From: an uncultured beta proteobacterium
Lineage (GTDB): Bacteria; Pseudomonadota; Gammaproteobacteria; Burkholderiales; Rhodocyclaceae
Direction of reading: 5' to 3'
DNA: 61,213 nt
NCBI GenBank assembly: GCA_903908065.1
Contig: CAIVQO010000076.1
Location: 1-61,213, forward strand
Positions 1 to 11,215 of the stretch are shown here, piece by piece. Every line of letters starts with the position of its first letter. Position 1 is the first letter of the stretch. Position numbers and translations under genes: made by a program. The notes beneath the pieces are model-generated. The model was not told where the DNA came from, searched no databases, and was given only the letters and a program-made list of their open reading frames with translations.

Positions 1-169
1 GGCGCCCAGTTTCGGCGCCAAGATCCGCGCCGACTTCATCGCCGGCATGGGCAAGATCGCCGGCAAGTTCGTGATCATCCTCGACATCCAGAAGGTCCTG
101 TCGGTGGATGAGATCGCCAGCCTGGCGAGCGTGGCCGACGGTGCCTCCGGCACCGCCACCGGAGGCTAA
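1..169 (+). CDS. cheW: CheW coupling protein, C-terminal fragment
   Basis: The window opens inside a gene read from base 2 to a TAA stop at 167-169. The 55 visible residues include [17 protein letters not shown], the typical end of a CheW domain, followed by a short Ala/Gly/Ser tail. CheW couples chemoreceptors to the kinase CheA at the inner membrane. The 5' part lies outside the window, so total length and domain makeup cannot be judged; a CheW-domain fusion is possible. A receptor gene starts 26 bases later, which suggests one transcript. Confidence 0.85.
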   Translation, partial: APSFGAKIRADFIAGMGKIAGKFVIILDIQKVLSVDEIASLASVADGASGTATGG

Positions 170-195
170 ACCGTAGTCGCAGGGAGGAGGAAGCC

Positions 196-2085
196 ATGAA
201 CCTGAAATCGATCCGCGTACGTCTGCTGTTGCTGTTCGCCTTGTTGGCGATTGGTCTGATCTGGCATCTGGGGACCGGGGTCAAGGACGACATGGTTTCC
301 ATGCGCGAGGGCAGCAGGCTGGCCGGCATCGGCGAGGTTGCCGTTGCCGCCAGCGCGCTGGTGCATGAACTGCAGAAGGAACGCGGGCTCTCGGCCGGTT
401 ACATCGGCTCCAAGGGCGAGAAATTCCGCGAGCAACTCGAGAAGCAGCGCCGCGATACCGATGCCAAGCGCAAGGCGATGCAGGAAGCCTTTGCTGCGCG
501 CGCGGACGCCCTGCCCGAAAGCTATGCGCAAAACCTGCGCAAGGCCAACGACGCGCTGGCCGGGCTTGACGGCAAGCGCGCCGAAGTCAGCGGGCTCAAG
601 CTCGCCGGCCCGGCATCCTTCGCCTTCTATACCGGCTCCATCGACAACTACCTGGCAGCGCTGTCGGCGGTGCTGCCAACCATCGGCGATGTCAGGATGC
701 TGCGCGGCTTTTCCGCCTATTTCATGTTCCTTTCCGCCAAGGAATACGCCGGTCGCGAGCGGGCCACGGTCAATGGAATCTTCGCTGCCGGCCAACCGCA
801 GACCGTTGCCCTGTTCCAGCGCCTGCAAAGCCTGATCACGGCCCAGGACCACTATCTCGCCCAGTTCCGCAACCTCGCCTCGGGCGAACCGATCAAGGCG
901 CTGGATGCCCTGCTGGCATCGAAGCCGGCCCAGGACACCCTGCGCATGCGGAACATCGCCATCGAGCAGGCCTTCCTCGGCAATTACGACGTCGAACCGG
1001 CGACCTGGTTCGCCACCATTACGGCCAAGATCGACGCCATGAAGCTGATCGAGGATCAGCTGGCCACCGGCATCGCCAGCGCCGGAGCACAGCGGATTTC
1101 AGAAGCGCGCCTGGAGCTCGGAATCGGAACCGCCTCCACCTTGCTGCTGGTGGCCCTGGTGGTTGTGTTTGTACTGTTGCTGACCCGCATGTTGCGCGAT
1201 GTTCATGACGTCGCGCAGTCGGCGCGTAGCCTGGCCGACGGCGACCTGCGCATCACGGTGAGGATTGACCGCAAGGACGAAATCGGCGAACTGCAGGACT
1301 CGATTGCTCGCACCGTGGAAAAGCTGGCCCACACCATCGGCGATGTGCGCCTGGCTGCCGATTCGCTGAACAGCGCCGCCAGCCAGGTCTCGGCCACCGC
1401 CCAGTCGCTGTCGCAATCCTCCTCGCAACAGGCCGCGGCGGTGGAACAGACGTCCGCCAGCATCGAGCAGATGGCGGCATCGATCAGCCAGAACACCGAA
1501 AACGCAAAGGTTACCGACACCATGGCCGCCCGCTCGGCGAAAGAGGCCAGCGTGGGCGGCGCGACCGTCAAGGAGACGGTCGAGGCGATGAATTCGATCG
1601 CCGGCAAGATCGGCATCATCGACGATATTGCCTACCAGACCAACCTGCTGGCGCTCAACGCCGCGATCGAGGCAGCGCGTGCCGGCGAGCACGGCAAGGG
1701 CTTCGCCGTGGTCGCTGCCGAAGTGCGCAAGCTGGCCGAGCGCAGCCAGGTCGCCGCGCAGGAGATCGGCCAGCTCGCGACATCGAGCGTGACGACAGCC
1801 GAAAAGGCCGGCCACCTGCTCGACGAGATGGTGCCCAACATCAAGAAGACCTCCGACCTGGTGCAGGAAATCGCCGGCGCCAGCCAGGAGCAAAGCGCCG
1901 GCGTCGGCCAGATCAACGGTGCCATGGGCCAGCTGAACAAGGCCACGCAGCAGAACGCCAGCGCCTCCGAAGAACTGGCGGCCACGGCTGAAGAAATGGG
2001 TGGTCAGGCCGCCGAGCTACAGGAACTGATGGAGTTCTTCAAATTGCCGCCGATGGCGGAACACGGGTCGGAAAGGGCCTACTGA
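196..2085 (+). CDS. Methyl-accepting chemotaxis protein with NIT sensor domain
   Basis: A 629-residue transmembrane chemoreceptor. TM1 is at about residues 8-25. A large periplasmic helical region follows whose start ([16 protein letters not shown]) is the signature of the NIT (nitrate/nitrite-sensing) family. TM2 is at about 308-330, then HAMP and the signalling domain with the hairpin tip [20 protein letters not shown]. The ATG at 196 has a strong ribosome site, AGGGAGGAGG, nine bases before it. There is no C-terminal CheR-tethering pentapeptide. The ligand (nitrate or nitrite) is inferred from the family only. It sits between cheW and a second receptor, probably in one operon. Confidence 0.9.
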   Translation: MNLKSIRVRLLLLFALLAIGLIWHLGTGVKDDMVSMREGSRLAGIGEVAVAASALVHELQKERGLSAGYIGSKGEKFREQLEKQRRDTDAKRKAMQEAFAARADALPESYAQNLRKANDALAGLDGKRAEVSGLKLAGPASFAFYTGSIDNYLAALSAVLPTIGDVRMLRGFSAYFMFLSAKEYAGRERATVNGIFAAGQPQTVALFQRLQSLITAQDHYLAQFRNLASGEPIKALDALLASKPAQDTLRMRNIAIEQAFLGNYDVEPATWFATITAKIDAMKLIEDQLATGIASAGAQRISEARLELGIGTASTLLLVALVVVFVLLLTRMLRDVHDVAQSARSLADGDLRITVRIDRKDEIGELQDSIARTVEKLAHTIGDVRLAADSLNSAASQVSATAQSLSQSSSQQAAAVEQTSASIEQMAASISQNTENAKVTDTMAARSAKEASVGGATVKETVEAMNSIAGKIGIIDDIAYQTNLLALNAAIEAARAGEHGKGFAVVAAEVRKLAERSQVAAQEIGQLATSSVTTAEKAGHLLDEMVPNIKKTSDLVQEIAGASQEQSAGVGQINGAMGQLNKATQQNASASEELAATAEEMGGQAAELQELMEFFKLPPMAEHGSERAY

Positions 2086-2093
2086 GAGGAAAT

Positions 2094-3629
2094 GTGATCG
2101 TGAAACGCGGCACCGCCATTCCGGTCTGGACACGCCTGGCAGCCCTGGTCGCCCTGATGATGACCGTGGTGCTGAGCGGAACCATTGCCTGGCAAAGCCG
2201 CATCAACCGCTCCCATGCCATCGAGCAGGCGGGCGACGTGGCGCGCAGCATCCACGAAATGACCATGGCCGGCCTGACCGGAATGATGATCACCGGCACC
2301 ATCGGCCAGCGCGAAGTCTTCCTTGACCAGATCAAGGAACTCAGCGTGCTGAAAGACCTCACGGTGCTGCGCAGCGATGCGCTGAACGCCATGTTCGGCC
2401 CGGGCAAGGAACGCGCGCCTGATGCGCTGGAAAAGGAAGCCATCGCCAGCGGCAAGGAAATCCTGCGGGTGGAGCAGGATGAGCGACATGGCAGCTACCT
2501 GCGGGTGATCCGTCCGGTGCTGGCGTCGAAGAACTACCTCGGCAAGGATTGCACCACCTGTCATCAGGCCAATGAAGGCACCCCGCTTGGCGCGGTGAGC
2601 ATGAAGATCTCGCTCGACAAGGTCGAATCGGCAGCGAGCGGATTCCTGCGCACCAGCGTGCTGATCGCGCTGCTGGTGTCGATTCCGCTGCTGGCCCTGC
2701 TTGCCTTCGGCATCCAGCGCTTCCTGCGCCAGGTTCTGGGAGGGGAACCGGCCTATGCGGTCGAGGTGATGCATCGCCTGGCCGATGGCGACCTCAGCGA
2801 CACCATCGCGCTGCGCGCCGGGGACAAGGGCAGCCTGTTGTTCGCCATCCGCAAGACCAGCGAAAGCCTGGCCCGCATCATCCACGAAGTCCGCCAGAAC
2901 GCCGACATGCTGGTCAATTCCTCGCAGCAGGTCTCGGCCACCGCGCAGTCCCTGTCGACGGCCTCGTCGGAGCAGGCGGCAGCGGTCGAAAAGACCACGG
3001 CGTCGATGGAGCAGATGACGGCAAGCATCAACCAGAACTCGGACAACGCCCGGGTTACCGACGCCATGGCCACCAAGTCCTCGACCGAAGCCGAGCAAGG
3101 CGGTGCGGCAGTCAAGGAAACCGTAGCGGCGATGAAAACCATCGCCGGCAAGATCGGCATCATCGACGACATCGCCTACCAGACCAATCTCCTGGCGCTC
3201 AACGCCGCGATCGAAGCAGCGCGCGCCGGGGTGCATGGCAAGGGCTTTGCCGTCGTGGCCGCGGAAGTCCGCAAGCTGGCCGAGCGCAGCCAGGTGGCCG
3301 CGCAGGAAATCGGCCAGCTCGCGGCGACCAGCGTGCAAACCGCCGAAAAAGCCGGCCTGGTGCTCGACGAGATGGTTCCCAACATCCGCAAGACGTCGGA
3401 ACTGGTTCAGGAGATCGCCGCCGCCAGCGCCGACCAATCCGCCGGCGTGGGCCAGATCAATCACGCCATGGGCCAGCTCACCAAGGCCACGCAGCAGAAC
3501 GCCTCTGCCTCCGAGGAACTGGCGGCCACCGCCGAGGAAATGGGCGGTCAGGCCGCGCAGCTACAGGATCTGATGGAGTTCTTCAAAGTCGGCGCCGGCA
3601 ACACGGCGATGCAGGAGAGAAAGGCCTAG
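2094..3629 (+). CDS. Methyl-accepting chemotaxis protein with periplasmic c-type haem motif
   Basis: A 511-residue receptor starting at GTG 2094 (a second GTG lies at 2100), eight bases after the previous stop, with GAGAGGAA as ribosome site. TM1 is at about 10-30; a compact periplasmic domain of about 160 residues follows; TM2 is at about 185-205, then HAMP and a canonical MCP signalling domain nearly identical to that of the upstream receptor. The periplasmic domain contains CTTCH (C153, C156, H157), a covalent c-haem attachment motif, near its membrane-proximal end. This suggests a redox or gas-sensing (O2, NO) receptor, as in Tll0287-like/DUF3365 or haem-PAS sensors. That role is inference. 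Confidence 0.88.
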   Translation: MIVKRGTAIPVWTRLAALVALMMTVVLSGTIAWQSRINRSHAIEQAGDVARSIHEMTMAGLTGMMITGTIGQREVFLDQIKELSVLKDLTVLRSDALNAMFGPGKERAPDALEKEAIASGKEILRVEQDERHGSYLRVIRPVLASKNYLGKDCTTCHQANEGTPLGAVSMKISLDKVESAASGFLRTSVLIALLVSIPLLALLAFGIQRFLRQVLGGEPAYAVEVMHRLADGDLSDTIALRAGDKGSLLFAIRKTSESLARIIHEVRQNADMLVNSSQQVSATAQSLSTASSEQAAAVEKTTASMEQMTASINQNSDNARVTDAMATKSSTEAEQGGAAVKETVAAMKTIAGKIGIIDDIAYQTNLLALNAAIEAARAGVHGKGFAVVAAEVRKLAERSQVAAQEIGQLAATSVQTAEKAGLVLDEMVPNIRKTSELVQEIAAASADQSAGVGQINHAMGQLTKATQQNASASEELAATAEEMGGQAAQLQDLMEFFKVGAGNTAMQERKA

Positions 3630-3633
3630 TCCC

Positions 3634-4773
3634 ATGAACCACCCGCGCGAACTGAACGCTGAAGCGCCCTCGTTCACCGATGATGCGGTCAAGGGCTCAT
3701 TGATCCTGATCGTCGACGACGTTCCGGCCAATCTCAGCGTGCTTGGCGACCTGCTGCACGAAGCCGGTTATCAGGTCAAGGCGGCCACCTCCGGTCGCGC
3801 GGCGCTGCGCTATGCGGTTCAGGAGCCGCAGCCGGCGCTGGTGCTGCTGGACGTGATGATGCCGGAGATGGACGGCTATCAGGTCCTCGCCAGCCTGCGC
3901 AAGGATCCGCTGACGCAGAACATTCCGGTGATCTTCCTAACTGCTCTGGACAACGCACGCGACGAAGAGCGCGGCTTCCAGCATGGTGCCGCGGATTACA
4001 TCGCCAAGCCGATCAAGCCCGACGTGGTACTGGCCCGGGTGCGCAACCAGCTGCTGGCGCGCATCGCATCGAACTGGTTGCGTGACCAGAATGCCGCCCT
4101 GGAAGCCGAAGTGGCACGCCGCATGGAAGAGAACGAGCTGATCCAGGCAGCCAGTATCCGCGCCCTCGCCCACCTGGCCGAAACCCGCGATCCCGAAACC
4201 GGCAACCACATTCTGCGGACCCAGGGCTATGTGCGCCTGCTGGCGACCAAGCTGCAACAGCATCCACGCTTTGCGGAAACGCTCAACGACGCCTACATCA
4301 AGATGCTGGCGGACTCCGCACCGTTGCACGACATCGGCAAGGTCGGCATTCCCGATTCGATCCTGCAAAAGCCCGGCAAGCTGACGCCCGAGGAATGGGA
4401 GGTGATGAAGACCCACTCCAAGCTCGGCAGCGATGCCATCGAACAGGCCGAACGCGACATTGCCAGGCCGGTCGAATTCCTCGCCCTGGCCAAGGAAGTG
4501 GCCCACTGGCACCACGAGCGCTGGGATGGGCGCGGCTACCCGGACGGCCTGCTCGCCGAGGCGATCCCGATTTCCGCCCGCCTGATGACGATCGCCGACG
4601 TCTGCGATGCCCTGATCTCCCAACGCGTCTACAAGGATGCGATGCCGATCGAAAAGGTACGCGAAATCATCGCCAGCGAACGCGGCAAGCAGTTCGACCC
4701 CGATGCGACCGACAGCTTCCTGGCCAGCTTCAGCGAGTTTGCGGCGATCGCCGAACAATACAGCGACGGTTAG
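3634..4773 (+). CDS. Response regulator with HD-GYP c-di-GMP phosphodiesterase domain
   Basis: 379 residues, RpfG-like. The REC domain spans about 20-140, with phospho-acceptor D73 in [11 protein letters not shown]. The HD-GYP domain spans about 175-370, with [18 protein letters not shown] and [11 protein letters not shown], so the HD pair and GYP triad are intact. Members hydrolyse c-di-GMP when the REC domain is phosphorylated. The ATG at 3634 follows the receptor stop by four bases, and the hybrid kinase begins two bases after its stop. This tight coupling makes the kinase its likely phosphodonor. It probably links receptor-region signals to c-di-GMP level. Confidence 0.9.
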   Translation: MNHPRELNAEAPSFTDDAVKGSLILIVDDVPANLSVLGDLLHEAGYQVKAATSGRAALRYAVQEPQPALVLLDVMMPEMDGYQVLASLRKDPLTQNIPVIFLTALDNARDEERGFQHGAADYIAKPIKPDVVLARVRNQLLARIASNWLRDQNAALEAEVARRMEENELIQAASIRALAHLAETRDPETGNHILRTQGYVRLLATKLQQHPRFAETLNDAYIKMLADSAPLHDIGKVGIPDSILQKPGKLTPEEWEVMKTHSKLGSDAIEQAERDIARPVEFLALAKEVAHWHHERWDGRGYPDGLLAEAIPISARLMTIADVCDALISQRVYKDAMPIEKVREIIASERGKQFDPDATDSFLASFSEFAAIAEQYSDG

Positions 4774-4774
4774 C

Positions 4775-7700
4775 GTGAAGCTTCCCCTGTCCCAGCCATC
4801 GCAAGGGCGGACCGGACTGGTCAGCGTGGTGCTCGGCTATGCGGCCTTGGGCACGTTGTGGATCCTGATATCGGACCGCGTGCTGGCTTGGCTGGTCACC
4901 GATCCGGCCCTGCTGGTGATTGCAAACACGCTCAAGGGCTGGGCCTTTATCGCCATATCTTCGCTGTTGCTCTATCTGGTGTTGCGGCGCAGGAGCGGCA
5001 GCGTCCCCATGCTGGCGCCGCACGCAGCGAGGTATCGGTCGCTGATGCTGCCCCTGACACTGGTCGGCATCACCGTTCTGGTAGCCACCGGCGGCGCCAT
5101 CAAACTGCAACTTCGCCACCAATACGAGACCGAGGCGGCAAGGATCCAGTCGGTGGCCGAACTCAAGACGCGCCAGATCTCGGACTGGATGCAAGAGCGT
5201 CGGGGCGACGCCGAGTATCTGGCCTACGACCAGCGACTGGCGGCCAGCTATCTGCGCTGGAGCCGGCAGGGAGATCAGGCCAGCCGCACTGAACTGGTCG
5301 GACAGCTGCAGAGGTATCGCGCCAGCAAGGACTACGCAAGCGTGCTGCTGGTCGACGTGCAAGGGCGGGTCCTATGGGATTCGGAAAATGAAGCCACCCA
5401 GACCGAAAGCCCCCTGCTCGAAGTTGTGCGAAATGCCGTGGCCCGCGACGAAGTGGCCAACCCGCCCCCTTACCGTGATGCCAAAGGGCGCTTGCGCCTG
5501 GATTTCGTTGCGCCCCTCGCAATCTATGGCGGCCCTCAGGCGCCTGCCGTGATCCTGCGCACCGATCCCGAAAACAATCTCTTTCCTTTGCTCAAGACCT
5601 GGCCGGTTCCCAGCGTCAGTGCGGAAACCCTGCTCTTCCGTCGCAACGGCGACCAGGTGATGTACCTCAATGACCTGGCATACCAACCGGACGCGGCGGC
5701 GCGCTTCCAGGCCCCGATCGCCACGCCCCGGCTGCTGGCGGCGCAGGTCCTGCGCGGCGAGATCCAGCCTGCGCGCCTGTTCGAAGGCGAAGACTATCGC
5801 GCCGTTGCCGTGCTCGGCGTGGTACGTGCGGTGCTCGGCACCGACTGGTTCCTGATCGCCAAGATGGATAGAACCGAGTTCTACGCCCAGGGCTGGCGCG
5901 ATAGCCTGTGGATTGCCCTGGCCGGCCTGCTGACGGTCCTCATGATCGCCAGCGGCGCCTTTGTCTGGCGCCAGCGCCAGTATCTGCGGGACAGCGTGCG
6001 GGAACGGGAGATCCAGGCCGAGCGACTGCACACCCTGGAACTGTTCGACAATCTGGCGCGCAGTTCCGATGACGTCATCTACGTCAAGGATGCCGAAGGA
6101 CGCTATGTCCTATTCAATCCGGCCGGATGCCGCTTCTTCGGCCGCGAGGAGGCCGATGTGCTGGGCAAGACGGTCGATGCCCTGCTACCGCAAGCCGAGG
6201 CGGAGGCCGTCAATGCCCTCGACAGGCAGCTGCGGGCGGGCAACCAGACGCTGACGGTAGAAGAAAGGCTCAGCGCATCCGGTGGTCCGCGCGTCCTGCT
6301 GTCGACCAAAGGCCCCCTGCACGACACCAATGGCGAGGTGGTGGGCACCTTTTGCGTGGCGCGCGACATCACCCAGCGCAAGCAGATGGAACTGGAACTC
6401 AAGGCGACCGCGACTTCGCTGCGCGAGTCGCTGTCCACCGCCCAACTGCTGGTCGAATCCTCACTGGATGCCGTGATCGGCATGGATCAGGACGGGTGCG
6501 TGACGACCTGGAATGCGAGTGCCGAGGCCTTGTTCTGGTATCCGGCGGAGAAAGCCCTGGGCCAGGAATTGGGTGACCTGATCGTACCTTCGGGCTTACG
6601 CGAGCGGCACCGCAACGGCCTCAGGCGATTTGTCGAAACCGGCGAACGGCATGCCATAGGCAAACGCCTCGAACTGGTGGCGATGCGATCGGATGGCCAC
6701 GAGTTCCCGGTTGAGCTGACGATCGGCGCCCTGAATGATGGCGAACGCCACCTGTTTACCGCCTACATTCGCGACATTACCGAGCGCAAAAACTCCGAAG
6801 CCATCCTCAAAGCCTCGGAGCGCCGCTTTCGCGATCTGGTCAATACCACCGACGGCATCGTTTGGGAAGCCGATGCCGAAAGCTTCGTATTTACCTTCGT
6901 CAGCGAACAGGCCGAACGCCTGCTGGGTTACACGGCAGAGGAATGGACGCGTCCCGGCTTCTGGCTTGAACACATGCACCCGGACGACGTCAGCTGGGCC
7001 CCGCGCTATTGCACCGAGCGCACGGCACGCATGGAACCCCACAAGTTCGAATATCGTCTGATCGCCCGCGACGGCCGCACGGTGTGGCTGCACGACACGG
7101 TCACGGTGGTCGAACAGGACGGCAAGCCGCGCTGGCTGCGCGGCATCATGCTCGACATCACCGAACGCAAGCAAGCCGACGAAATGCTGCGCAAGCTATC
7201 GCTGGCCGTGGAACAGAGTCCGGAAAGCATCGTCATCACCAACGTCAAGGCCGAGATCGAATACGTCAATGAAGCCTTTGCGCGCACAACGGGCTATGAC
7301 CGCTCGGAGATCGTCGGCAAGAATCCGCGCCTGCTGCAATCCGGTCTGACGCCGCCCAAGACCTATGCCGACATGTGGCGCTCGCTGGCGCAGGGAAAGC
7401 CATGGAAGGGTGAGTTCTTCAATCGGCGCAAGAGCGGCGAAGAGTATGTCGAGTTCGCCATTGTGACGCCGATCCGCCAGGCCGACGGCGCCATTACACA
7501 CTATGTGGCGGTCAAGGAAGACATTACCGAAAAGCGGCGGGTTGGCCGCGAACTGGACGAACACCGGCACCACCTCGAGGAACTGGTGACCAAACGTACC
7601 GCGCAGCTCGAGGAGGCCAGGGAGAAGGCCGAGGCGGCCAACGTCGCCAAGAGCGCGTTCCTCGCCAACATGAGCCACGAAATCCGCACGCCGATGAACG

Positions 7701-9442
7701 CCATCGTCGGCCTGACGTACATCCTGCGACGTACCCAGCCAACCCCGGAGCAAGCTGACAAGCTGGCCAAGATCAACGAAGCGGCCGAGCACCTGCTATC
7801 CATCATCAATGACATCCTCGACCTATCGAAAATCGAGGCGGGCAAGCTCGCGCTCGAACAAACCGATTTCTCGTTGTCCGCGATCCTTGACCATACGCGT
7901 TCGCTGATTGCCGAACCGGCCCGTGCCAAGGGCATTGCCCTCGATGTCGAATGCGAAGGCGTTCCGGCCTGGCTGCGCGGTGACCCGACGCGCCTGCGTC
8001 AGGCCTTGCTCAACTATGCGGGGAATGCGGTCAAGTTTACCAAGCAGGGCACCATCACCCTGCGCGCCAAGCTGCTGTCTGACAACGAAGACGGCGTCCG
8101 CATCCGCTTCGAAGTCCAAGACACCGGTATCGGCATTCCCGCAGATCAGCTGTCCAACCTGTTCCAGGCCTTCGTCCAGGCTGATGCCACCACCACGCGC
8201 ACGTATGGCGGCACCGGGCTGGGCCTCGCCATCAGCCGTCGCCTGGCCTACATGATGGACGGAGATTCCGGGGTCGAGAGCGAAGTCGGCAAGGGCAGCA
8301 CCTTCTGGTTCTCGGTGCGGCTGCAGCACGGGCACGGCATCGTTCCGGTTTTGCAGGCCGAAGGGGTACGCGAGGAAGACAGCGCGGAGTCGCGCTTGCG
8401 GCGAAGCCATTCCGGCGCACGGCTTCTGCTGGCGGAAGACAACGCGGTGAATCGCGAAGTCGCGCTCGAGTTGATCTATGCCGCCGGCCTGACCGCCGAC
8501 ACTGCGAAAACCGGACGCGAGGCGCTGGCCAAGGCATCGAACATCGCCTACGACTTGATACTCATGGATGTACAAATGCCGCAGATGAACGGACTCGATG
8601 CAACGCGCGCAATTCGCGCCTTGCCTGGTCACGGTGCGGTTCCGATTCTGGCAATGACGGCCAACGCCTTTACCGAGGACCGTCAAACCTGCATGGAGGC
8701 AGGAATGAACGACTTTATCGCCAAGCCCGTCAATCCGGAGCTGTTTTATGCAGCGCTCATGAAGTGGCTTCCGACCCCGGCCGCAAAACCCTCGGAAGCC
8801 GCGGTTGCGCCTGCTCCCGCCCTCAGCGACGAGGATCGCCGGCGCCACCTGGCCAGCATTCCCGGCCTCGATCTGCCGGTCGGCCTGGCGACCATGCGGG
8901 GTAACGTTGCCAAGTACACCCGTCTGCTGAACCTGTTCGCCGAGGGGTACCACGGCCATGCCGAACAGATTTTCGCCATGCTGGCCTCGGGCCAGCTGGA
9001 GGCGATCGAGCCGATCGTCCATTCCCTGCGCGGCGCTTCGGGAATGCTGGGGGCGACGCGGCTTTCGGACACGGCCAACAAGGTTCTCGTGGCCCTCGAA
9101 AACGATGCCGGAGCCGAGGAAGTCGGAAGCCTTTGCGCGTCGCTGACGGAAGACCTGTCGAAGCTGATCGAGGGCATCCGCCAGCACGCCGCCAACGATC
9201 CGCTGGAGAGCATCATCCCGCCGACGCCTGCACGTTACGCGGAAATTTTGGCGCGCCTGGAAACCCTGCTGGAACAGGGCGACATGGCGGCAAGCTATCT
9301 GGCCAAGGACGAGGCTGAAACCCTGCAAACCATACTAGGCGCCTCGGCCGCCACGCTGCAGGCGCGAATCGATGCTTTCGATTACGAAGCGGCTGCCACG
9401 ACGCTGAGGGAATTTCGGCAGCAAGCCACGGCAGCGGCCTGA
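4775..9442 (+). CDS. Hybrid sensor histidine kinase with four PAS domains, REC and HPt
   Basis: A 1555-residue membrane kinase. I chose GTG 4775 because it directly follows the upstream stop; the open frame extends upstream but only in a shadow frame of the HD-GYP gene. Order: TM1 15-38, TM2 53-69, TM3 87-107, a periplasmic sensor of about 270 residues, TM4 377-397, PAS domains near 424-535, 558-670, 685-800 and 809-925, HisKA with H968 in MSHEIRTP, HATPase with DTGIGIP and [12 protein letters not shown] with D1265 in LILMDVQMP, and an HPt with H1416 in [12 protein letters not shown]. The HPt could pass phosphate to the adjacent REC-HD-GYP protein. The ligand is unknown. Confidence 0.9.
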   Translation: MKLPLSQPSQGRTGLVSVVLGYAALGTLWILISDRVLAWLVTDPALLVIANTLKGWAFIAISSLLLYLVLRRRSGSVPMLAPHAARYRSLMLPLTLVGITVLVATGGAIKLQLRHQYETEAARIQSVAELKTRQISDWMQERRGDAEYLAYDQRLAASYLRWSRQGDQASRTELVGQLQRYRASKDYASVLLVDVQGRVLWDSENEATQTESPLLEVVRNAVARDEVANPPPYRDAKGRLRLDFVAPLAIYGGPQAPAVILRTDPENNLFPLLKTWPVPSVSAETLLFRRNGDQVMYLNDLAYQPDAAARFQAPIATPRLLAAQVLRGEIQPARLFEGEDYRAVAVLGVVRAVLGTDWFLIAKMDRTEFYAQGWRDSLWIALAGLLTVLMIASGAFVWRQRQYLRDSVREREIQAERLHTLELFDNLARSSDDVIYVKDAEGRYVLFNPAGCRFFGREEADVLGKTVDALLPQAEAEAVNALDRQLRAGNQTLTVEERLSASGGPRVLLSTKGPLHDTNGEVVGTFCVARDITQRKQMELELKATATSLRESLSTAQLLVESSLDAVIGMDQDGCVTTWNASAEALFWYPAEKALGQELGDLIVPSGLRERHRNGLRRFVETGERHAIGKRLELVAMRSDGHEFPVELTIGALNDGERHLFTAYIRDITERKNSEAILKASERRFRDLVNTTDGIVWEADAESFVFTFVSEQAERLLGYTAEEWTRPGFWLEHMHPDDVSWAPRYCTERTARMEPHKFEYRLIARDGRTVWLHDTVTVVEQDGKPRWLRGIMLDITERKQADEMLRKLSLAVEQSPESIVITNVKAEIEYVNEAFARTTGYDRSEIVGKNPRLLQSGLTPPKTYADMWRSLAQGKPWKGEFFNRRKSGEEYVEFAIVTPIRQADGAITHYVAVKEDITEKRRVGRELDEHRHHLEELVTKRTAQLEEAREKAEAANVAKSAFLANMSHEIRTPMNAIVGLTYILRRTQPTPEQADKLAKINEAAEHLLSIINDILDLSKIEAGKLALEQTDFSLSAILDHTRSLIAEPARAKGIALDVECEGVPAWLRGDPTRLRQALLNYAGNAVKFTKQGTITLRAKLLSDNEDGVRIRFEVQDTGIGIPADQLSNLFQAFVQADATTTRTYGGTGLGLAISRRLAYMMDGDSGVESEVGKGSTFWFSVRLQHGHGIVPVLQAEGVREEDSAESRLRRSHSGARLLLAEDNAVNREVALELIYAAGLTADTAKTGREALAKASNIAYDLILMDVQMPQMNGLDATRAIRALPGHGAVPILAMTANAFTEDRQTCMEAGMNDFIAKPVNPELFYAALMKWLPTPAAKPSEAAVAPAPALSDEDRRRHLASIPGLDLPVGLATMRGNVAKYTRLLNLFAEGYHGHAEQIFAMLASGQLEAIEPIVHSLRGASGMLGATRLSDTANKVLVALENDAGAEEVGSLCASLTEDLSKLIEGIRQHAANDPLESIIPPTPARYAEILARLETLLEQGDMAASYLAKDEAETLQTILGASAATLQARIDAFDYEAAATTLREFRQQATAAA

Positions 9443-9471
9443 CGACGACGCGGCGGGAAAGCTACGGAGGT

Positions 9472-10140
9472 TCAGCCTTCCTTGCCGGGAAGGTTCTTGC
9501 CGGCAAGGCTGTTGCCGGGCATGAACTCCATGGTCAGGCGCACCAGTTCCGCGATCGACCCAGCCTGTAACTTCTGCATGATCAGATGACGGTAGGTTTC
9601 GGCGGTACGCTGGCTGATACCCAGTTCATGGGCGATGACCTTGGTCAGCTTGCCTTCGAAGACGCCTTCCAGCACTTCGCGTTCGCGCGGCGTCAGCAGC
9701 GACATGCGCTCGCCGATTTCGCGGCTGCGGGCCTGCAACTCGGAGCGCTGCTTGTCGATGCGCAGGCCGTCCTGGATGCGGTCGAGCAGGCGTTGGGTGG
9801 AAAACGGCTTCTGGAAGAAATCGAGTGCCCCGCCGCGCATGGCGCGGACTACGGAAGGCACTTCGGCGTAGCTGGAAATGAAGATGATCGGCAGGTCGAT
9901 GCCCTGATGGCGCAGTTCGTCCTGCAACTCCAGCCCGCTCATTCCCGGCATGCGCACGTCGGTGACGATGCAACCGGCGAGATCCGACAAATCCTGCTTG
10001 AGGAAACTCTGGGCATCGTTGAATACGGCATAGGGGAGCGCCACCGACTCGACGAGATCGACCAGCAAGAAGGTAATGACCGGGTCGTCATCAATGAGAT
10101 AGACCTTCGGTTGCGGGCGGCTGGGTTTCTTAACTTGCAT
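9472..10140 (-). CDS. FixJ/NarL-type response regulator
   Basis: 222 residues. An N-terminal REC domain begins VYLIDDDPVITFLLVDLVES, has the phospho-acceptor in IVTDVRMPGMSG and the FixJ-like ending DFFQKPF. A C-terminal LuxR-type helix-turn-helix follows: LTPREREVLEGVFEGK, then HELGISQRTAETYRHLIM. This is a FixJ/TtrR-like transcription factor. It converges on the hybrid kinase and diverges from cheR across a 251-base region carrying one copy of the CTACGTAG promoter block, so it may regulate cheR and itself. The cognate kinase is not obvious; the neighbouring hybrid kinase is a candidate. Confidence 0.88.
   Translation of the reverse strand: MQVKKPSRPQPKVYLIDDDPVITFLLVDLVESVALPYAVFNDAQSFLKQDLSDLAGCIVTDVRMPGMSGLELQDELRHQGIDLPIIFISSYAEVPSVVRAMRGGALDFFQKPFSTQRLLDRIQDGLRIDKQRSELQARSREIGERMSLLTPREREVLEGVFEGKLTKVIAHELGISQRTAETYRHLIMQKLQAGSIAELVRLTMEFMPGNSLAGKNLPGKEG
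9474..9510. terminator. Inverted repeats between convergent genes (weak terminator candidate)
   Basis: A perfect 6-bp stem, CCTTCC/GGAAGG with loop TTGCCG (9476-9493), is followed by the palindrome CTTGCCGGCAAG (9496-9507). Both lie in the last codons of the FixJ-type gene, just past the hybrid-kinase stop. No run of T follows, so intrinsic termination is doubtful. Confidence 0.25.
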
Positions 10141-10391
10141 CGATTGGCCGAATCCTTAAAGCCTTGTGGCGGAAACGTGATGAAGCATGAGGTGGCTCAG
10201 CATGCAAACCTACGTAGATACCGCAGTTTGTAGCGTAATTTCCGGATGCACAAGCTCGGGTCGCTTTGAGAAGATAGCCGAAAGAGTTTGAATCGTTTTA
10301 TTTATTTGAGGCGCATTGTAGCTGCGTTTGGGCTTGCCGTGGGAGTCGGAATTGTCAAAAACTTCAACGGCCCCGGCGCTCTCCGAGACCC
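10141..10391. other. Divergent intergenic region, FixJ-type regulator / cheR
   Basis: This 251-base region has no gene. It holds the CTACGTAG block at 10210-10277 and an A/T-rich stretch around 10290-10310. cheR has only a weak ribosome site (CCGAGACCC). No sigma-54 or sigma-28 consensus was seen here. Confidence 0.7.
10210..10277 (+). promoter_or_regulatory. CTACGTAG promoter block, copy A (cheR)
   Basis: The palindrome CTACGTAG (10210-10217) is followed after three bases by CCGCAGTTTG, then GCGTAATTTCCGGAT, then TTTGAGAAGATA at 10266-10276. It aligns without gaps with two other copies in the window (23651-23584 on the minus strand and 35639-35706). It points at cheR, whose start is 182 bases from the block start. 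I infer an activator or operator site plus a core promoter with a -10 near 10271-10276. Confidence 0.75.
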
Positions 10392-11213
10392 ATGGCCGCC
10401 AACGAAAACGCTGAAATCAGCACTGCCGAGTTTGCCCAGTTCCAGCGCCTGATCTACAAGATCGCCGGAATCAGCTTGGCCGACTCGAAAAAGATCCTGC
10501 TCGCCGGTCGCCTCGGCAAGCGGGTGCGCCATTTCAACCTCAGCAGCTTCGGCGAATACTATCGAATGGTCTCCAGCGGCAGCGAGCCGGCCGAGCTGCA
10601 GACCATGGTGGACCTGCTGACCACCAACGAAACCTACTTCTTCAGGGAGGAAGCCCATTTCGACTTCCTCAAGGACGTGATACTCGCGGATCACCCGGCG
10701 CATATCCCCTTCAATATCTGGAGCGCCGCCTCGTCGACCGGCGAGGAAATTTATACGCTGAGCTTCGTCCTCGCCGATACCCTGGGCCTGGATGCTCCTT
10801 GGCAGGTAACCGGTTCGGACATTTCGACCGCCGTCCTGGCCACAGCCGAACGCGGACTGTATTGGCTGGACCGCACCCGCGGCCTGCCCCAGTCCTACCT
10901 CAAGCGCTACTGCCTGAAGGGCGTGCGCAGCCACGAAGGCAGCTTCATGATCGCGCCCGAGATCAAGCGCCATACCCGCTTCCTCCAGGTCAACCTGAAC
11001 CAGACGTTGCCGAAGCTTGGCAAATTCGACGTCATCTTCCTGCGCAACGTGATGATTTATTTCGATGCCGACACCAAGCGACAGGTGGTGGCACGGCTGG
11101 TCGAACAACTGGTTCCCGGCGGCTACCTGATCGTCGGCCATTCCGAAAGCCTCAACGGCATCAACGATCGGGTCAAGCCGGTCAAGCCCACCATCTATCG
11201 ACTTCCCCACTGA
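10392..11213 (+). CDS. cheR: Chemotaxis protein methyltransferase CheR
   Basis: 273 residues. An N-terminal helical CheR domain (about 1-75) precedes a Rossmann-type methyltransferase domain with the SAM motif [16 protein letters not shown] and LRNVMIYFD. CheR methylates glutamates of receptors using S-adenosylmethionine, in adaptation. Family length is normal and there is no TPR tail. It is the first gene of the che operon; cheB starts two bases after its stop. Upstream is the CTACGTAG promoter block. Confidence 0.95.
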   Translation: MAANENAEISTAEFAQFQRLIYKIAGISLADSKKILLAGRLGKRVRHFNLSSFGEYYRMVSSGSEPAELQTMVDLLTTNETYFFREEAHFDFLKDVILADHPAHIPFNIWSAASSTGEEIYTLSFVLADTLGLDAPWQVTGSDISTAVLATAERGLYWLDRTRGLPQSYLKRYCLKGVRSHEGSFMIAPEIKRHTRFLQVNLNQTLPKLGKFDVIFLRNVMIYFDADTKRQVVARLVEQLVPGGYLIVGHSESLNGINDRVKPVKPTIYRLPH

Positions 11214-11215
11214 TC

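Noticed and set aside
4637-4774. N-terminal extension of the hybrid kinase frame into the HD-GYP gene
   Set aside because: The extra 46 residues are Ser/Arg-rich shadow sequence; GTG 4775, just after the upstream stop, gives a normal membrane-protein start.
7823-9328. Long open frame (501 codons) antisense to the hybrid kinase
   Set aside because: It mirrors the kinase, REC and HPt coding region and shows no domain of its own.
9501-9517. CGGCAA-N5-TTGCCG in the FixJ-type regulator gene
   Set aside because: The spacer is 5 rather than 3 bases, it is coding sequence for a Gly/Lys/Asn tail, and no sigma-54 promoter is nearby.
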